Shown: one piece after another, positions 10,967-22,004 of the stretch | Position numbering within the stretch: position 1 is the stretch's first letter | Layout: every line of letters starts with the position of its first letter | From: Lolium rigidum | Lineage: Eukaryota; Streptophyta; Magnoliopsida; Poales; Poaceae | Direction of reading: 5' to 3' | Assembly (NCBI RefSeq): GCF_022539505.1 | Contig: NC_061510.1 | Coordinates: forward strand, 101,324,292 to 101,388,291 | DNA: 64,000 bases | Translations under genes and position numbers: made by a program | Notes under the pieces: model-generated | What the model saw: only the letters and a program-made list of their open reading frames with translations | The model's database searches: none | What the model was told of the DNA's origin: nothing

Positions 10967-11458
10967 ATCTTAACTAAAAACATTCGACCATGAACATGGT
11001 GCCTCCACCAACCATGTATGTTTGGAACATTGCCAAAACTTGTATAAGGACACACGGTCACCATCAAAAAATCAGTCGCACCCAGGCGTGCTGAGCACTC
11101 AAACGCAAGGATATGGAGTGCAAACGGCATTAGGATTCATTCAGGACCAATCAGCTAAGCGAAATTAAGTAGTAGCGTAGCCAAATGCCACCTCGCAGAA
11201 CCACATATCTAAAACCTAACGAGCTAATCCCTTGCATCAACGCATAACCACAGGCGCCGAGCAGCTAGTTCATCACCATCGTGCGCTGCACCTGCATTTG
11301 ATCAAAATGCTAGAAAATCTCCCGAACAAAATCACTAGGAAGTGTGGCATCTAGCACAGAAGAAGACGATCGAGGTGCGATTGGAAGTAGGAAAGGGGAA
11401 AATTCGAGGAAAATTTCCGACACTATAAATGGAGGAGCAGGTAGCTAGGGGGTCTTAC

Positions 11459-11524
11459 GGTGTCATGGTGCTGCACCCGGATCTCGAAGTGGATGCCCTT
11501 GAGAGTCTTCACTCTCAGCTTCAT
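11459..11524 (-). CDS. RAD23: RAD23 exon 1, left copy
   Basis: A 66-bp exon starting at ATG 11524 and encoding MKLRVKTLKG followed by IHFEIRVQHHDT, the first beta-hairpin of the ubiquitin-like domain. It ends at ACACC/GTAAGA. It pairs in phase with exon 2 at 9085-9246. Upstream (11525-11636) is a leader matching the leader of the right copy at 26589-26713, so the promoter-proximal region was duplicated as well. Confidence 0.75.
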
Positions 11525-12308
11525 GGTGGCAACTCGGTGGAATCGTCCGAAGCGTCGGACATCATTCCTTCCCACCCCACCCGCTGCTCGCGCTAGGGTT
11601 TTAGGAGGTCGGCCTTCTACTTGTTGATGCACGCCTTGGACCGCCGGGGAGGCGACAAAACAGCGCGACGGGTTGGCCTGATTCCAACTGCATGATGTAA
11701 AGCTGCAACAAACATTAGAAGGCCGTGACTACAAAAAAATTTAAAGCCACAGGTGTTCCCTTGGGAGTGTACATGCAGAAACATGAAATTTAAGTGGTAA
11801 AAAAGAACACTAATACATATATCAGTAGGCAGACATGGAACATACTCTGCAGATGATATTTCAGGTTGAGCAGTTGTAGTTGCTGAGACCCTGCATAAAG
11901 ATACATTTGGCTTGAGTACGACCATGACCCGTCCAATAGAATGCCAATAGGAAAGAAAGCAGGGACTCACATGGGTTGAGGAGCTTGAGGTTGAACAATT
12001 GGAGGCGCTTGCCTGGATACAGGAGTGTTCAAAGGCTAGTAATGGTTCACGTTAGTATGTTAGTACATATGCTTGCTATATTGTATTATCCCCAAAAGAA
12101 GAAGTTTACCTTAGCAGATGAAGTTCCGCTGGAAGCTGAAGCTTTACTCTGCAGCAAATAAGTAAATAGCAATATTTAGAAATAAACAGAACAAGGCCAA
12201 AGCGCACAAAGCGGGGAAATATTGAATAATGTGAAAATAATGCTGTATGCCTCAAGCACTTTCTGTGGTGTTGATATAAATGAACTTGTACTGTATAGCT
12301 GCTACATA

Positions 12309-12401
12309 CTCTCTCTTTCCGATTTAATCGACGTAGAGTGGTGGCGACCAGAGCATGTATGTACATGGTGTCGAGCGTTGATTAAATCGGAACGGAGGTA
12401 G
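12309..12401. mobile_element. Short Stowaway-type MITE in RAD23 pseudogene intron 2
   Basis: Inverted ends CTCTCTCTTTCCGATTTAAT and CTACCTCCGTTCCGATTTAAT (right end read on minus), flanked by TA on both sides. Confidence 0.7.
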
Positions 12402-12524
12402 TAGTAAGTAACAATACTGATAGCCTACGCCAGGAGGTCAGGAAACTGTGATGCATCAAATGAGACTCTTATGCTAACTCTGCAGTACCTGCAAATTCAT
12501 ACAATTATTACACCAAGCATTCAG

Positions 12525-12675
12525 CTAGTCAAAATAATCCAAAGCATAGTACAGAACTGAAATAATTCCTAATACACATGGCATATAATATAAGCCGCCT
12601 GCTAGTCAAAATAATCCAAAGCATAGTGCAGAACTGAAATAATTCCCAATATACGTACATGGCATATAAGCAGCC
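12525..12675. repeat. Two-copy tandem duplication (about 76 bp) in RAD23 pseudogene intron 2
   Basis: GTCAAAATAATCCAAAGCAT and the following bases through GGCATATAA occur twice, starting near 12526 and 12604. Confidence 0.8.
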
Positions 12676-13085
12676 TACCTTACAAAGCATGACGACCAGG
12701 AACTCATCTTCAGTAATTTGATTCTTTTTCAGTGTGCTTTCATCCTTCAACACCTTGCCCGAGCATTTGTTGACCCCGTGGATAGCTATCCTTTCCTTGG
12801 ATCTCTTCAATCTTCGTCTTGACAGCCATAATCTGATTCAAAAGCAAAAAAGTAAGCAAGATCTTGAAATAATTACTCCCACTGACATTTTTTTTTTTAG
12901 ACAAACAGGGAGCGCTCCCCAGCTCCATTCTCATTAGAAAATGAAACACATAGCGTTTTGCAACCTAGATAGTTCAAACTAAAGGACATCCAGCCCACCA
13001 GCTAAGCTGAGGGTCTTATAAGAAAACATGTTTAAAGGCCTCAAACTAAGAGAGACCAGCCGCAACACACGGTTCTAAAGCTTGT

Positions 13086-13471
13086 TGACATGGGCATACC
13101 CTTCGGGTACCCATTATTGGTATACCTAGATCGGCTCGGCCCAATATGAAGAAGGCCCAACAAGGCAACCCGAAGAAGTAGTCGACTAGGACTCTTGTAA
13201 AACCCTAGGCTGGTTGCATATATAAAGCTAGCCAGGGCACCCGAAATAAAGGGGACAACAGATAGACAACATAGCTCCGCCTACGGCGGCACCCTGTAAA
13301 CATACTTATGATCATATAGTAGATTGCTAGCAGCACGTAGGGATCCTCCACCGAGGGGACCCGAAGCTGGGTACGTCGTGTGCCTAATCTCGTTCCCGGA
13401 ATCTCCATCGTCGCTCTTCCCGAAAACCCTAGTCTACAATACGTAGGCATTGCCGAGGTGTTCCCTCGTCA
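13086..13471 (+). repeat. 5' LTR of the non-autonomous LTR element
   Basis: 386 bp, TG...CA ends, near-identical to 17477-17862. The identical small ORFs found in both LTRs are not genes. Confidence 0.93.
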
Positions 13472-16400
13472 ATTGGTGCCGTCCGTGGGGACTTGCGGCG
13501 ACTGGATTTCGTTATCCGGGCGGGATCCCTCATCCACATCGGTGGCCAGATCGCATCTGGTCGCGTTCTTCAACACTCGATCAAACTACAATTTTCTGAC
13601 TTGATGGTGGAACCCGAATATACTTGGAGATCTAGGCAGAGGCGGTAGCGCCCGCCCTCATACGGCTCGATGCTGCAGCATCCTCGGATCAAGCGGGACA
13701 GTCAGATGCCTGGCACCAGGTACCTGCAAGCGGGCGATGCGCGGAAACTAGCACAGCTATTAAGTTCAACAGATCAATCGGTAATGTGCTCTGTCTATTA
13801 TTTAATTCAATCATTGTGTACCAGACCGACTGCAACTTAGAAAGCGCCTAATACGCGTCTCCTATTCATCTTTTGGATTATTTAATTTGCTAATCCTTGC
13901 TCCAACCTGTGTACCTACGAGTGGATCCACTTTGAGGCACTGGAGCGAGATCAATCAACGCAACAAGTCCACGTGAGGGAACTAGGAACCCGTGGAGTCA
14001 AGAAGCAAACCTACCAGGACTAACCACGGCCTTCTTCACTATCAACGCCAGTCATACTGCGTTTGGATGATTTCATCCTGTTCGGCGGAACCGTTCACCG
14101 CCAGCAAACGGCATCCGTACTGCATCAAGCTCTCGCCGGATGAGCAATGGCTAACAAAATCGAGTCATGTAGGCTCGGCAAATTTTTTTTTTGTAGGTTC
14201 ATCCAACAAAAAGTTCATCAGTGAAGACCATTCAGTACAAAAAGATCAGATCTGAATAAAGCTCCGACTATTCGCCTATCATGCACCCGTCTTGCTCAAG
14301 GGCTCGCCAGCACAAACTTGCCATCGTAGAGCTGACAACTTCAACTGTTGGGCAACACTCCGCCACGAATTTACCATCCGATGCAAAAACCAGGTGCTAT
14401 ATTTCTAACTATGCAAAGTTTATTTCGCAAAATAATCTTCGGTTCGTACTATTATTTGCGCACAGTTTTTTTCCGCCGTAATATAATTACAGATCGGAAC
14501 AAGTTTCGACGATTCTCTCTTCCATGCCGACTACTTCCACCTTGTCGAATATTTTCGGCTAAACGCCGCACGGCTCCGCTGCATTGGCTGCGTCCGTTAC
14601 ATCAACTCCGTATGCCGGGTGACCTACTTCCATGTCGACTCCGTCGCACCCGATAAAAAAGCTAAGTGTTCCTTTTCTGAGAGTCAATTATTATTTACTT
14701 TCGCCACACCCAAACACTGGGGGCTGCGCCATTACTTCGTTATCACAAATATACTCGGTTACCTGGTGAATTTTTTTCTTCGGCTCTGGATATATCTTCT
14801 CCGGCTCAGTGAAATTATTTTCCTTCGGCTCAGTGGAATTATTTTCTTCAATTTAGTGGCTTTGTTTTCTTCGGCTCAGTGGATATAATTTCTTCGGATT
14901 ACTAGATTGGTTTTCTTTAGTTAATAATTGGTTCACTTATACAATATTACCCGATGCATTTCCGGATCAATGGATTCATCTTCTATGGTTATTACTGGAA
15001 CTATTTTCTTCGGCTCAATGGATTCATCCTCTATATGATATCAACGGATTCATCTTTTATGGTTATTACTGGATTCTTCGGGTCAATGGATTATAATATC
15101 AGCAGATTCATCTTTTATGGTTATTACTGAAACTATTTTCTTCGGATCAATGGATTCATCCTCTATGATATCAGCGGATTCATTTTCTATGGTTATTTCT
15201 GGATTCTTCGGGTCAATGGATTCATCTTTTATGATATCGGCGAATTCATCTTCAAATATATGATTCATATTTCATGGTGTAATCTTTAATATGAAGTCAT
15301 TTCAAGTACTTCATCTCGGATTCACCTTTAGTATTTCATCCATATGGCCTTCTTTCGGCGACACGGATAATACTCGGGGGCTCGACAACAACTTCGCCCC
15401 GAGTAACAACTGTGATACGGCGTCTAAGCAACAATCATGACATCACCCCAGCAGTGCTCAGGGTTTCGGCTATCTCTTCATCAACAATTTTGTGGCATCC
15501 ACTTTCGCAAATATGCGGTTTCTACTTTGGCTAGATTTCTTATCTACACTCGAAGACTTCATCATGCATCGACTTCGTCGTGACCAAAAAGCTAAGTGTT
15601 CTTTTATTTTGTACAAAGTTTATTATCATTTACTTTCGTTGCACCCGACACTTGGGGGCTGCGCGGCATATATTCATTTTACATATCATCGAATCTGAGC
15701 ATCTGACACCGCATGCGAAAAAGAGAGTCAAGGAAAAGATAGAAAAAGTTTGTTTATTTGTGCAGGAGAAAGCAAATTTCAAAGAAATTATCTTCAGGGA
15801 GGTACCCGACGAAATCAAAAGAGAACCCGACGAAATCTTGAGGGAACCCGACGAAATTGTCTTCAAAAGAGAACCCGACGAAATCTTATTCAAGAGAGGA
15901 CGAGGACCCGACAAAAAAATTTCTGAAGGAGGAACCCGAAGAATTGTCCTCAGGGAGGACCCGAAGAATTTTTCTCAGGGAGAACCCGAAAAATTATCCT
16001 CAAGGAGGAACCTGAAAAATTATCCTCAAGGAGGAACCTGAAAAATTATCCTCAAGGAGGAACCCGAAGAATTATCTTCAAGGAGGTCCCGAAAATTTAT
16101 CTTCAAGGAGGTCCCGAAAAATTATCTTCAAGGAGGTCCCGAAGAATTGTCCTCAAAGAGGATCCGAAGAATTGTCCTCAAGGAGGACCCGAAGAAATTT
16201 TCCTGAGGGAGGAACTCGACGAAATTATCATCAAGGAGAAAAAAAAAAGAAGAGGAGTAAAAAAAAAAAAAGAGGATGGACAAATCTTCGGGTCCATTGA
16301 CTCGTTATTTGTTCTGAGCAAGAGCATCGGCGATATGCCTGACGACAATATAGAAGAACTAATATATTCGGCTATCTCATCAAGCCCGAGAGAAAAATAT

Positions 16401-17476
16401 AGAAGAACCCGCAAAATGGGTCATTGCATCAGCCGAACAAGGCACTTGACAAAATATTCTCAGAGCGCCAAAGTCGCGAATAATCTCTGAATGCCGCAAA
16501 ACTTTGCGAAGGTAAGACCCCAGATCCGTTCTGATGAGCGTGGCATCGCCAAAGACTGCGCTCTGCTACTTTTATCCGTATCAACAGATACGAAGAAAAA
16601 TCCTAACGGACGCGTTAGGTACCCGATAAATATGACTGGGACTCGACAGAATGGTAAGACCTTAAGCGGCACTCGTCGAGTTAACACCGGTATCCCGGGA
16701 TCATGTCCGGGGACGTGATCTTGAAGTAGGTTTTTGCGGATTGCCACTAGAGCAGTTAACTAGTACACGATCCGTCGGATGAACTAGTCCCAATTACCAT
16801 TATCCCCGTACAATATAGATATGGATGTCAAATAAAAATAGCAACGGCCACGGAGTCGATAAAAAGAGGGCGCATCAAGTTGTTTATCGAGTAGTACAAC
16901 TTGAGCCTATGCCTAGGTGCAAGCACCTGCTCATAGGCTCGGGGCTACTCTTATCGAGAGTATTGTTCACCCTCCCGATAAGAAAGAGGAAAAATTGTGG
17001 AGTCAATTACAAGCAAGTTGAGCCTACACCCAAGTGCAAACACTTGGCTGTAGCCTCGGGGGCTACTCCCATCGGGAGCGCTGGTCGCGTACCCGATAGA
17101 AAAATAACTTCAACAACATATATGACAATCAAGGTTTGTAGACTCAACTCGATTCTTCGACTCGAGTGGAGCCTACTCCCATCGGGAGCACATGGATTTC
17201 ATCAAGTCCTCCAGAAATATAGTTAAGTTCTTCATCGAGTAGTACAACTTGAGTCTATGCCTAAGTGCAAGCACTTACCCATAGACTCGGGGGCTACTCC
17301 CATCGGGAGCGCTGTCGCGCACCCGATAGAAAAATAATTACAAGAATCGTCGACATCATCTACGCTACACATGATCTTCGACATGGACCTCGCCTTGTAT
17401 TTTCTTCGACTTCGGAGATGGTTATGCTTGGAGTTTCTACGCAAGTCTTCGACTTCCCTATAAACTCGGGGGCTAC

Positions 17477-17862
17477 TGACATGGGCATACCCTTCGGGTA
17501 CCCATTATTGGTATACCTAGATCGGCTCGGCCCAATACGAAGAAGGCCCAACAAGGCAACCCGAAGAAGTAGTCGACTAGGACTCTTGTAAAACCCTAGG
17601 CTGGTTGCATATATAAAGCTAGCCAGGGCACCCGAAATAAAGGGGACAACAGATAGACAACATAGCTCCGCCTACGGCGGCACCACGTAAACATACTTAT
17701 GATCATATAGTAGATTGCTAGCAGCACGTAGGGATCCTCCACCGAGGGGACCCGAAGCTGGGTACGTCGTGTGCCTAATCTCGTTCCCGGAATCTCCATC
17801 GTCGCTCTTCCCGAAAACCCTAGTCTACAATACGTAGGCATTGCCGAGGTGTTCCCTCGTCA
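17477..17862 (+). repeat. 3' LTR of the non-autonomous LTR element
   Basis: 386 bp, partner of 13086-13471, followed by the CTTGT target duplication. Confidence 0.93.
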
Positions 17863-18064
17863 CTTGTAGCCAGAAAGAACTAGCAACACTAGGGATAAAG
17901 CGCTAAACCACAACTCCAGCTTCCCAGGTCAGGCCCTCAGATCACCACATGGATGTTGTCAGCCTCTTCCGGGTGCTTGGACAGATAGGCTTCAGAGGCG
18001 CGCCCTTGATGGAGAGAAGTCGTGGACGACTTCCAGGTCGAAATCCAGTCAAACGACGAGCATT

Positions 18065-21000
18065 TCAATCCGGCATCAGCGATGGCACCATCCTCAGTCT
18101 CCTCACCAGAGCGCACTTGAATTTTTCCACCAGATCCCAAGCCAGGGTTTTGAAAGGAACCTGCCATATCCTTAGGTATGATAGGAGTAATCCCCACACC
18201 TGCTTCATGGACAACCAAGTTTTTCTGTTAAACACCAAGTGATTTCTATTGTTCCAAATGCACCAAATAACTGCAGATGAAACCACATTTAACTGCTCCA
18301 GTTTTTTATTGCACAGCCACTTCGATGCAAGGGATAAGTAATCTACAATTTCTACATCAAAGATTTCTTGCACCACAGACCAAAGCAACCTAGATACCAG
18401 TGCAGTCAAAGAACAGGTGTTTAACTGATTCTAATTCACTACGAGTTCACAATATAAAGGTTTCGAATACCTCTTTGTCTAAGATTGTCCCTAGTCATGA
18501 TCTTGTTTTGGGACAACAACCGGAGGAAAATTTGCACTCTAGGTGGGATTTTTAAGTCCCGGACAACGAGGCAAGAAAGCTGGTTGAACCCCTCTAAAAT
18601 TAATAATAGCATACAAAGATTTAGAAGAATAAACCCCTTTCGACTCATACTTCCAAATCAAGCGATCCTCTTCTACGGAAAAAGTGATGGTTTGAGCAAT
18701 TTCACAAATCTCAAGCCACATTTCCATCATATGTGAAGTAAAAGTTCTTCTAAAGTCACATTTTAACTGTTGCCCATCCCATAGGTCGGCAACAGTTTTC
18801 ATTTGTTGATTAACCACAAAATAAATGTCCCAATACTGAGTGGATAGAGGAGCATTTCCAAACCAAGTATCCTCCCAAAATCTAACAGTTCTACCATTCC
18901 CAATTTTCCACTTATAACCAAACTTAACTGCTCTAGCCGCCCACATCATACCCTTCCAAAATACAGAAGGGTTAATGTCCTGGCAACAGAAAATGTTGGG
19001 GTTTCTAGTATTGTATTTAGCATCAACAATTCTTTTCCAAAGACTCCCCTCTCCATAGATATATCTTTTGACCCATGAGCCAACTAAACATATATTTAGA
19101 TCTTGTAGATTTGGGATACCAAGCCCACCATACTCCTTCCTCATGCAAATAGAAGGCCGAGTTAGCTAAGTGAATTTTCTTATTCCCATCTACATCATCC
19201 CACATGCAATTAGCTATCCGAGTGTTGATAAGATCTAAAGCCCATTTGGGGAACTTGAAAAAGGAGAGCATATATATAGGAATGCTAGATAAAACAGTCT
19301 GGATGAGGATTCTTTTTGCCTCTAAGGACAACAGTTTCCCCCTCCATCCTGCCATTCTACCAAGCAGACTATCAACCAAAGGTTGCAGATCTTCTCTTTT
19401 GAGTTTACTAAAATGCAGAGGAAGACCTAGATATTTCACAGGGAATTTTCCAGCAACACATTGGAATATATCTAAGAAAGGAACAAGTTCCTCCTCCTCC
19501 ATATTAATAGCCATCAACTCACTTTTGTGATAATTGATTTTCATCCACGACACTTGTTCGAAACAAGTAAGGGTCCACTTGAGGTTTATAGCATTTCTTT
19601 CATTTTTTTCTAGGAAAAGCGGGGTGTCATCCGCATACTGCGAGACTAATCACTCCACCAGGGACTAAATGTGGACACAACCCTGTAATCAAACCACAAG
19701 AAGCACCTTTGTTCACCATTTTCGAAAAAACATCAACCACAAAATTAAAAAGAAGGGGAGCAAAAGGGTCCCCTTGTCTTAAACCTTTACCAGTGAGGAA
19801 AAAGTCTCCCTCCTCATCATTTACTTTAACACCAACGAGATCCCCTTGGGTTATCTGTTTAATCATGGAGATAATTTTCCCCCAAATCCTCTAAGTTGCG
19901 GAAATTTCATAAAGGAAGTCAAGATTTACTCTATCATAAGCCTTTTCATAGTCTATTTTGAAAACTAAACCTTTCTCTTTCCTTCTATAGACTTCATGGA
20001 TGATTTCATGAGCTGAAACCACACTCTCTAAGATAAACCTACCTTTAATGAAAGCAGATTGTTGCTGGGAAATCAATCTATCTACCAGGGAAGAGAATCT
20101 ATTAGTAATAACTTTGGTGAAAATCTTAAACACACAGTTTAAAAGACTTATAGGCCTAAACTTCCTCATTTCTTTTGCATCATCCTCTTTTGGAATCAAT
20201 GTGATCATGGCAAAATTTAATCTATATATATCTAGCCTGTTATGATACCAATCATCAAAAAGTTCAAAGAGATCCTCTTTAACCACATCCCAAAAGGATT
20301 GGAAAAACAGAAAAGACAAGCCATCTGGGCCAGGTGCTCCCTCAGCATAAGACCCAAACACATCCTCTTTAATCTCCTTCTCAGTAAACATCTTCTCTAA
20401 CTCAGTATTCTCCTGTATAGTAACTTTCTCTTCATGAGAGAAGAAATCATCTATTAACCTAATGTCAGGTCTCTCCTCCCTCCTAAATAACTCTTTATAA
20501 AAGTTAGTAGCTATTTTAAGCATGCCTTTTTGATCAGTAACCGGACCCTCTGGTCCCTCTAAAACATTGATTCTTTTCTTCCTTCTACGTTGGTTAGCTA
20601 TAACATGGAAATATGCTGTATTTCTATCCCCCTCAAGGATATTCCTATCTCTAGATCTCTGTCTAGCCTTGGTCTCCTCAATGATCCAATATGTATTTAG
20701 CTCAGTGATAATATCATCTAGCCTTTTCCTACTATTATCATCTAAAGGCTGGGTTTCAGCAGCAATATCTAAGGAGTCATATTCCTCCATAAGTTCTTTT
20801 TTGTGCTTCCTAATATCAGCTTCTAAATTAGCACTCCACCCCCTAGCTAGTTTCCTAAAATACTTACACTTATCATGCCAACTGTCAATAGCAGTTTTAT
20901 TACCCCTATTCAAACTCCAGGCTTTGATCACTAAATCCTTAAAGTCAGGCCTAGATAACCACCATTTTTCAAACTTAAAACCACTTTTCTTTGGAATCTG

Positions 21001-21705
21001 GCTACATCCAGACTCCCAAATGATGGGGGTATGATCACTCCCTATTCTAGGTAGAGCTCTGGCATGAGCTAAAGGAAATTTTTCTTCAAACTCAGTTGTG
21101 CAGAAAATCCTGTCAATTCTACTCATGATCAAGTTTTCCTGATTATTGGCCCAAGTAAAAGATCTACCAGCTAAACCAATCTCTACTAGTGCCCAAATAT
21201 CTATCCAGGCATTAAATTTATCTGCCCACCTATGATCAATGACACCATTACTTTTATCCGACTGGGATCTAACAAGGTTGAAATCACCACCAATAATGGC
21301 AGGACCCTCCCAATGAAGGAAGAGTTCATGAAGTTCAGAAATAAAGTCATCCTTTTTTTCTTCATAAGGAGAGCCATACACAGTGGTAATTCTAACAGTT
21401 ATATCATTTATCTTATTCCTAACAATAACACTAACAGAAAAACTTCTAACATCCCAAGATATAATGTCAAACAGATCAAGATTTAAACCTACTAAAATTC
21501 CCCCTGCAGAACCAACCGCAGGTAGGTGATTCCAAGCAAAGTTCCTGTTCCCTAAAACACATTTAAGGTAAGAATTGCTAAACTGCTGCTTTTTAGTTTC
21601 TTGGAAACCAATATAGTCTAGTTGCAGAGGCACAAGGTTTTCATCTATATACCTTTGCCTACCCAGGGCTTGAATCCCTCTACCATTCCAGAAGCCACAC
21701 TTCAT
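18065..21705 (-). pseudogene. LINE ORF2: endonuclease and reverse transcriptase, frame-broken
   Basis: A 604-codon open stretch starts at ATG 21705 ([20 protein letters not shown]). It contains the apurinic endonuclease domain ([30 protein letters not shown]), then the RT core ([48 protein letters not shown]). A stop or frame change lies near 19891 and another near 19640. There the catalytic YADD is readable only in a shifted frame (SQYADDTPLF, about 19625-19648). The thumb region (YLGLPLHFSK, about 19430) and a zf-RVT-type C-terminal region (19144-18539, with KIGNGRTVRFWEDTWFG) follow in other frames. The element is inactive. Confidence 0.9.
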
Positions 21706-21771
21706 CTAAGTGACTTCCTGTCCCACTGACATTTTCAGTAGTACTATAAATGGAAGAGCAGGTAGGTAGGG

Positions 21772-21898
21772 TGTTAACATAGGTCTAGTATATGTATTCT
21801 GTCATGTATTGTACACATGTATTTGTACCTGCTGATCAATATATATATAGAGAGGCGTGAGAGGCTTAAGCCCACGCAAACCCTAAACACGTTTTTCA
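21772..21898 (+). repeat. 5' LTR of the second Copia element
   Basis: 127 bp, TG...CA, identical to 26388-26514. Contains an ATATATATAG TATA-like stretch. Confidence 0.92.
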
Positions 21899-22004
21899 AC
21901 TTGGTATCAGAGCGAGGCTTCCCTCGCGCGCCGCCGCTAAACCCTAGCGAGCTTGGCGCTTTCCTCCGCCGCCGCCGCCGCGTCCCCACGCCGCCGCCGC
22001 CGCG

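Larger units (their letters stand above)
11846..12832 (-). pseudogene. RAD23: RAD23 exons 2-5, right (truncated) copy
   Basis: Exon 2 (12679-12832) is the homologue of 9085-9246 but is 8 bp shorter: the stretch encoding LIYK is lost at GTTGAAGG..GGGCAAG, which shifts the frame. Exon 3 (12110-12148) encodes SKASASSGTSSAK. Exon 4 (11971 to about 12035) encodes TPVSRQAPPIVQPQAPQP. Exon 5 (11846-11890) encodes VSATTTAQPEISSA. These match the Ser/Pro/Gln linker of plant RAD23. Nothing like UBA1, the XPC-binding domain or UBA2 follows before the leader and exon 1 of the left copy begins at about 11636. The copy is therefore 3'-truncated by the duplication and disabled by the 8-bp deletion. Its exon 1 is at 26523-26588. 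Confidence 0.75.
13086..17862 (+). mobile_element. Non-autonomous LTR retrotransposon (LARD-like) nested in the LINE
   Basis: The 386-bp LTRs (13086-13471 and 17477-17862) differ at about three positions and are flanked by the target duplication CTTGT (13081-13085 and 17863-17867). Directly after the 5' LTR comes TTGGTGCCGTCCGTGGGGAC, a primer-site-like sequence seen in grass Gypsy elements. The 4-kb interior has no gag, protease, integrase or RT motif in any frame. It consists of diverged short repeats: TTCGGCTCAGTGG/GGATTCATC motifs at about 14760-15260, AGGAGGAACCCGAAGAATTA motifs at 15780-16220, and three or four GGGGGCTACTCCCATCGGGA motifs at about 16930-17310. It must have used proteins from another element. 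Similar LTRs indicate recent insertion. Confidence 0.88.
12889..21720 (-). mobile_element. L1-type LINE, 5'-truncated at ORF2, interrupted by an LTR element
   Basis: Flanked by a 15-bp target duplication TCCCACTGACATTTT (ending at about 12888 and at about 21721-21735). The T-run at 12889 onward is the poly(A) tail of a minus-strand LINE. LINE sequence occupies 12889-13085 and 17863-21720; the rest is a later LTR insertion (13086-17862). The 5' end stops about 15 bp before the ORF2 start, so ORF1 and the 5' UTR are absent. It lies in intron 1 of the right RAD23 copy, which was originally only about 100 bp. Confidence 0.9.

Noticed and set aside
10890..10970. Possible complete Stowaway MITE
   Set aside because: Only the right arm and terminus are recognisable. 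The left partner at 9543 is separated by a LINE-like fragment, so it is reported only as a degenerate composite.
13205..13450. 81-codon minus-strand ORF also present at 17596-17841
   Set aside because: It is the same LTR sequence in both copies of the non-autonomous element, with no protein family motif.
15083..15268. Acidic repeat ORF (DESADII-type) in the LTR element interior
   Set aside because: Period-3 repeat within a coding-free interior; no start context or homologous domain recognised.
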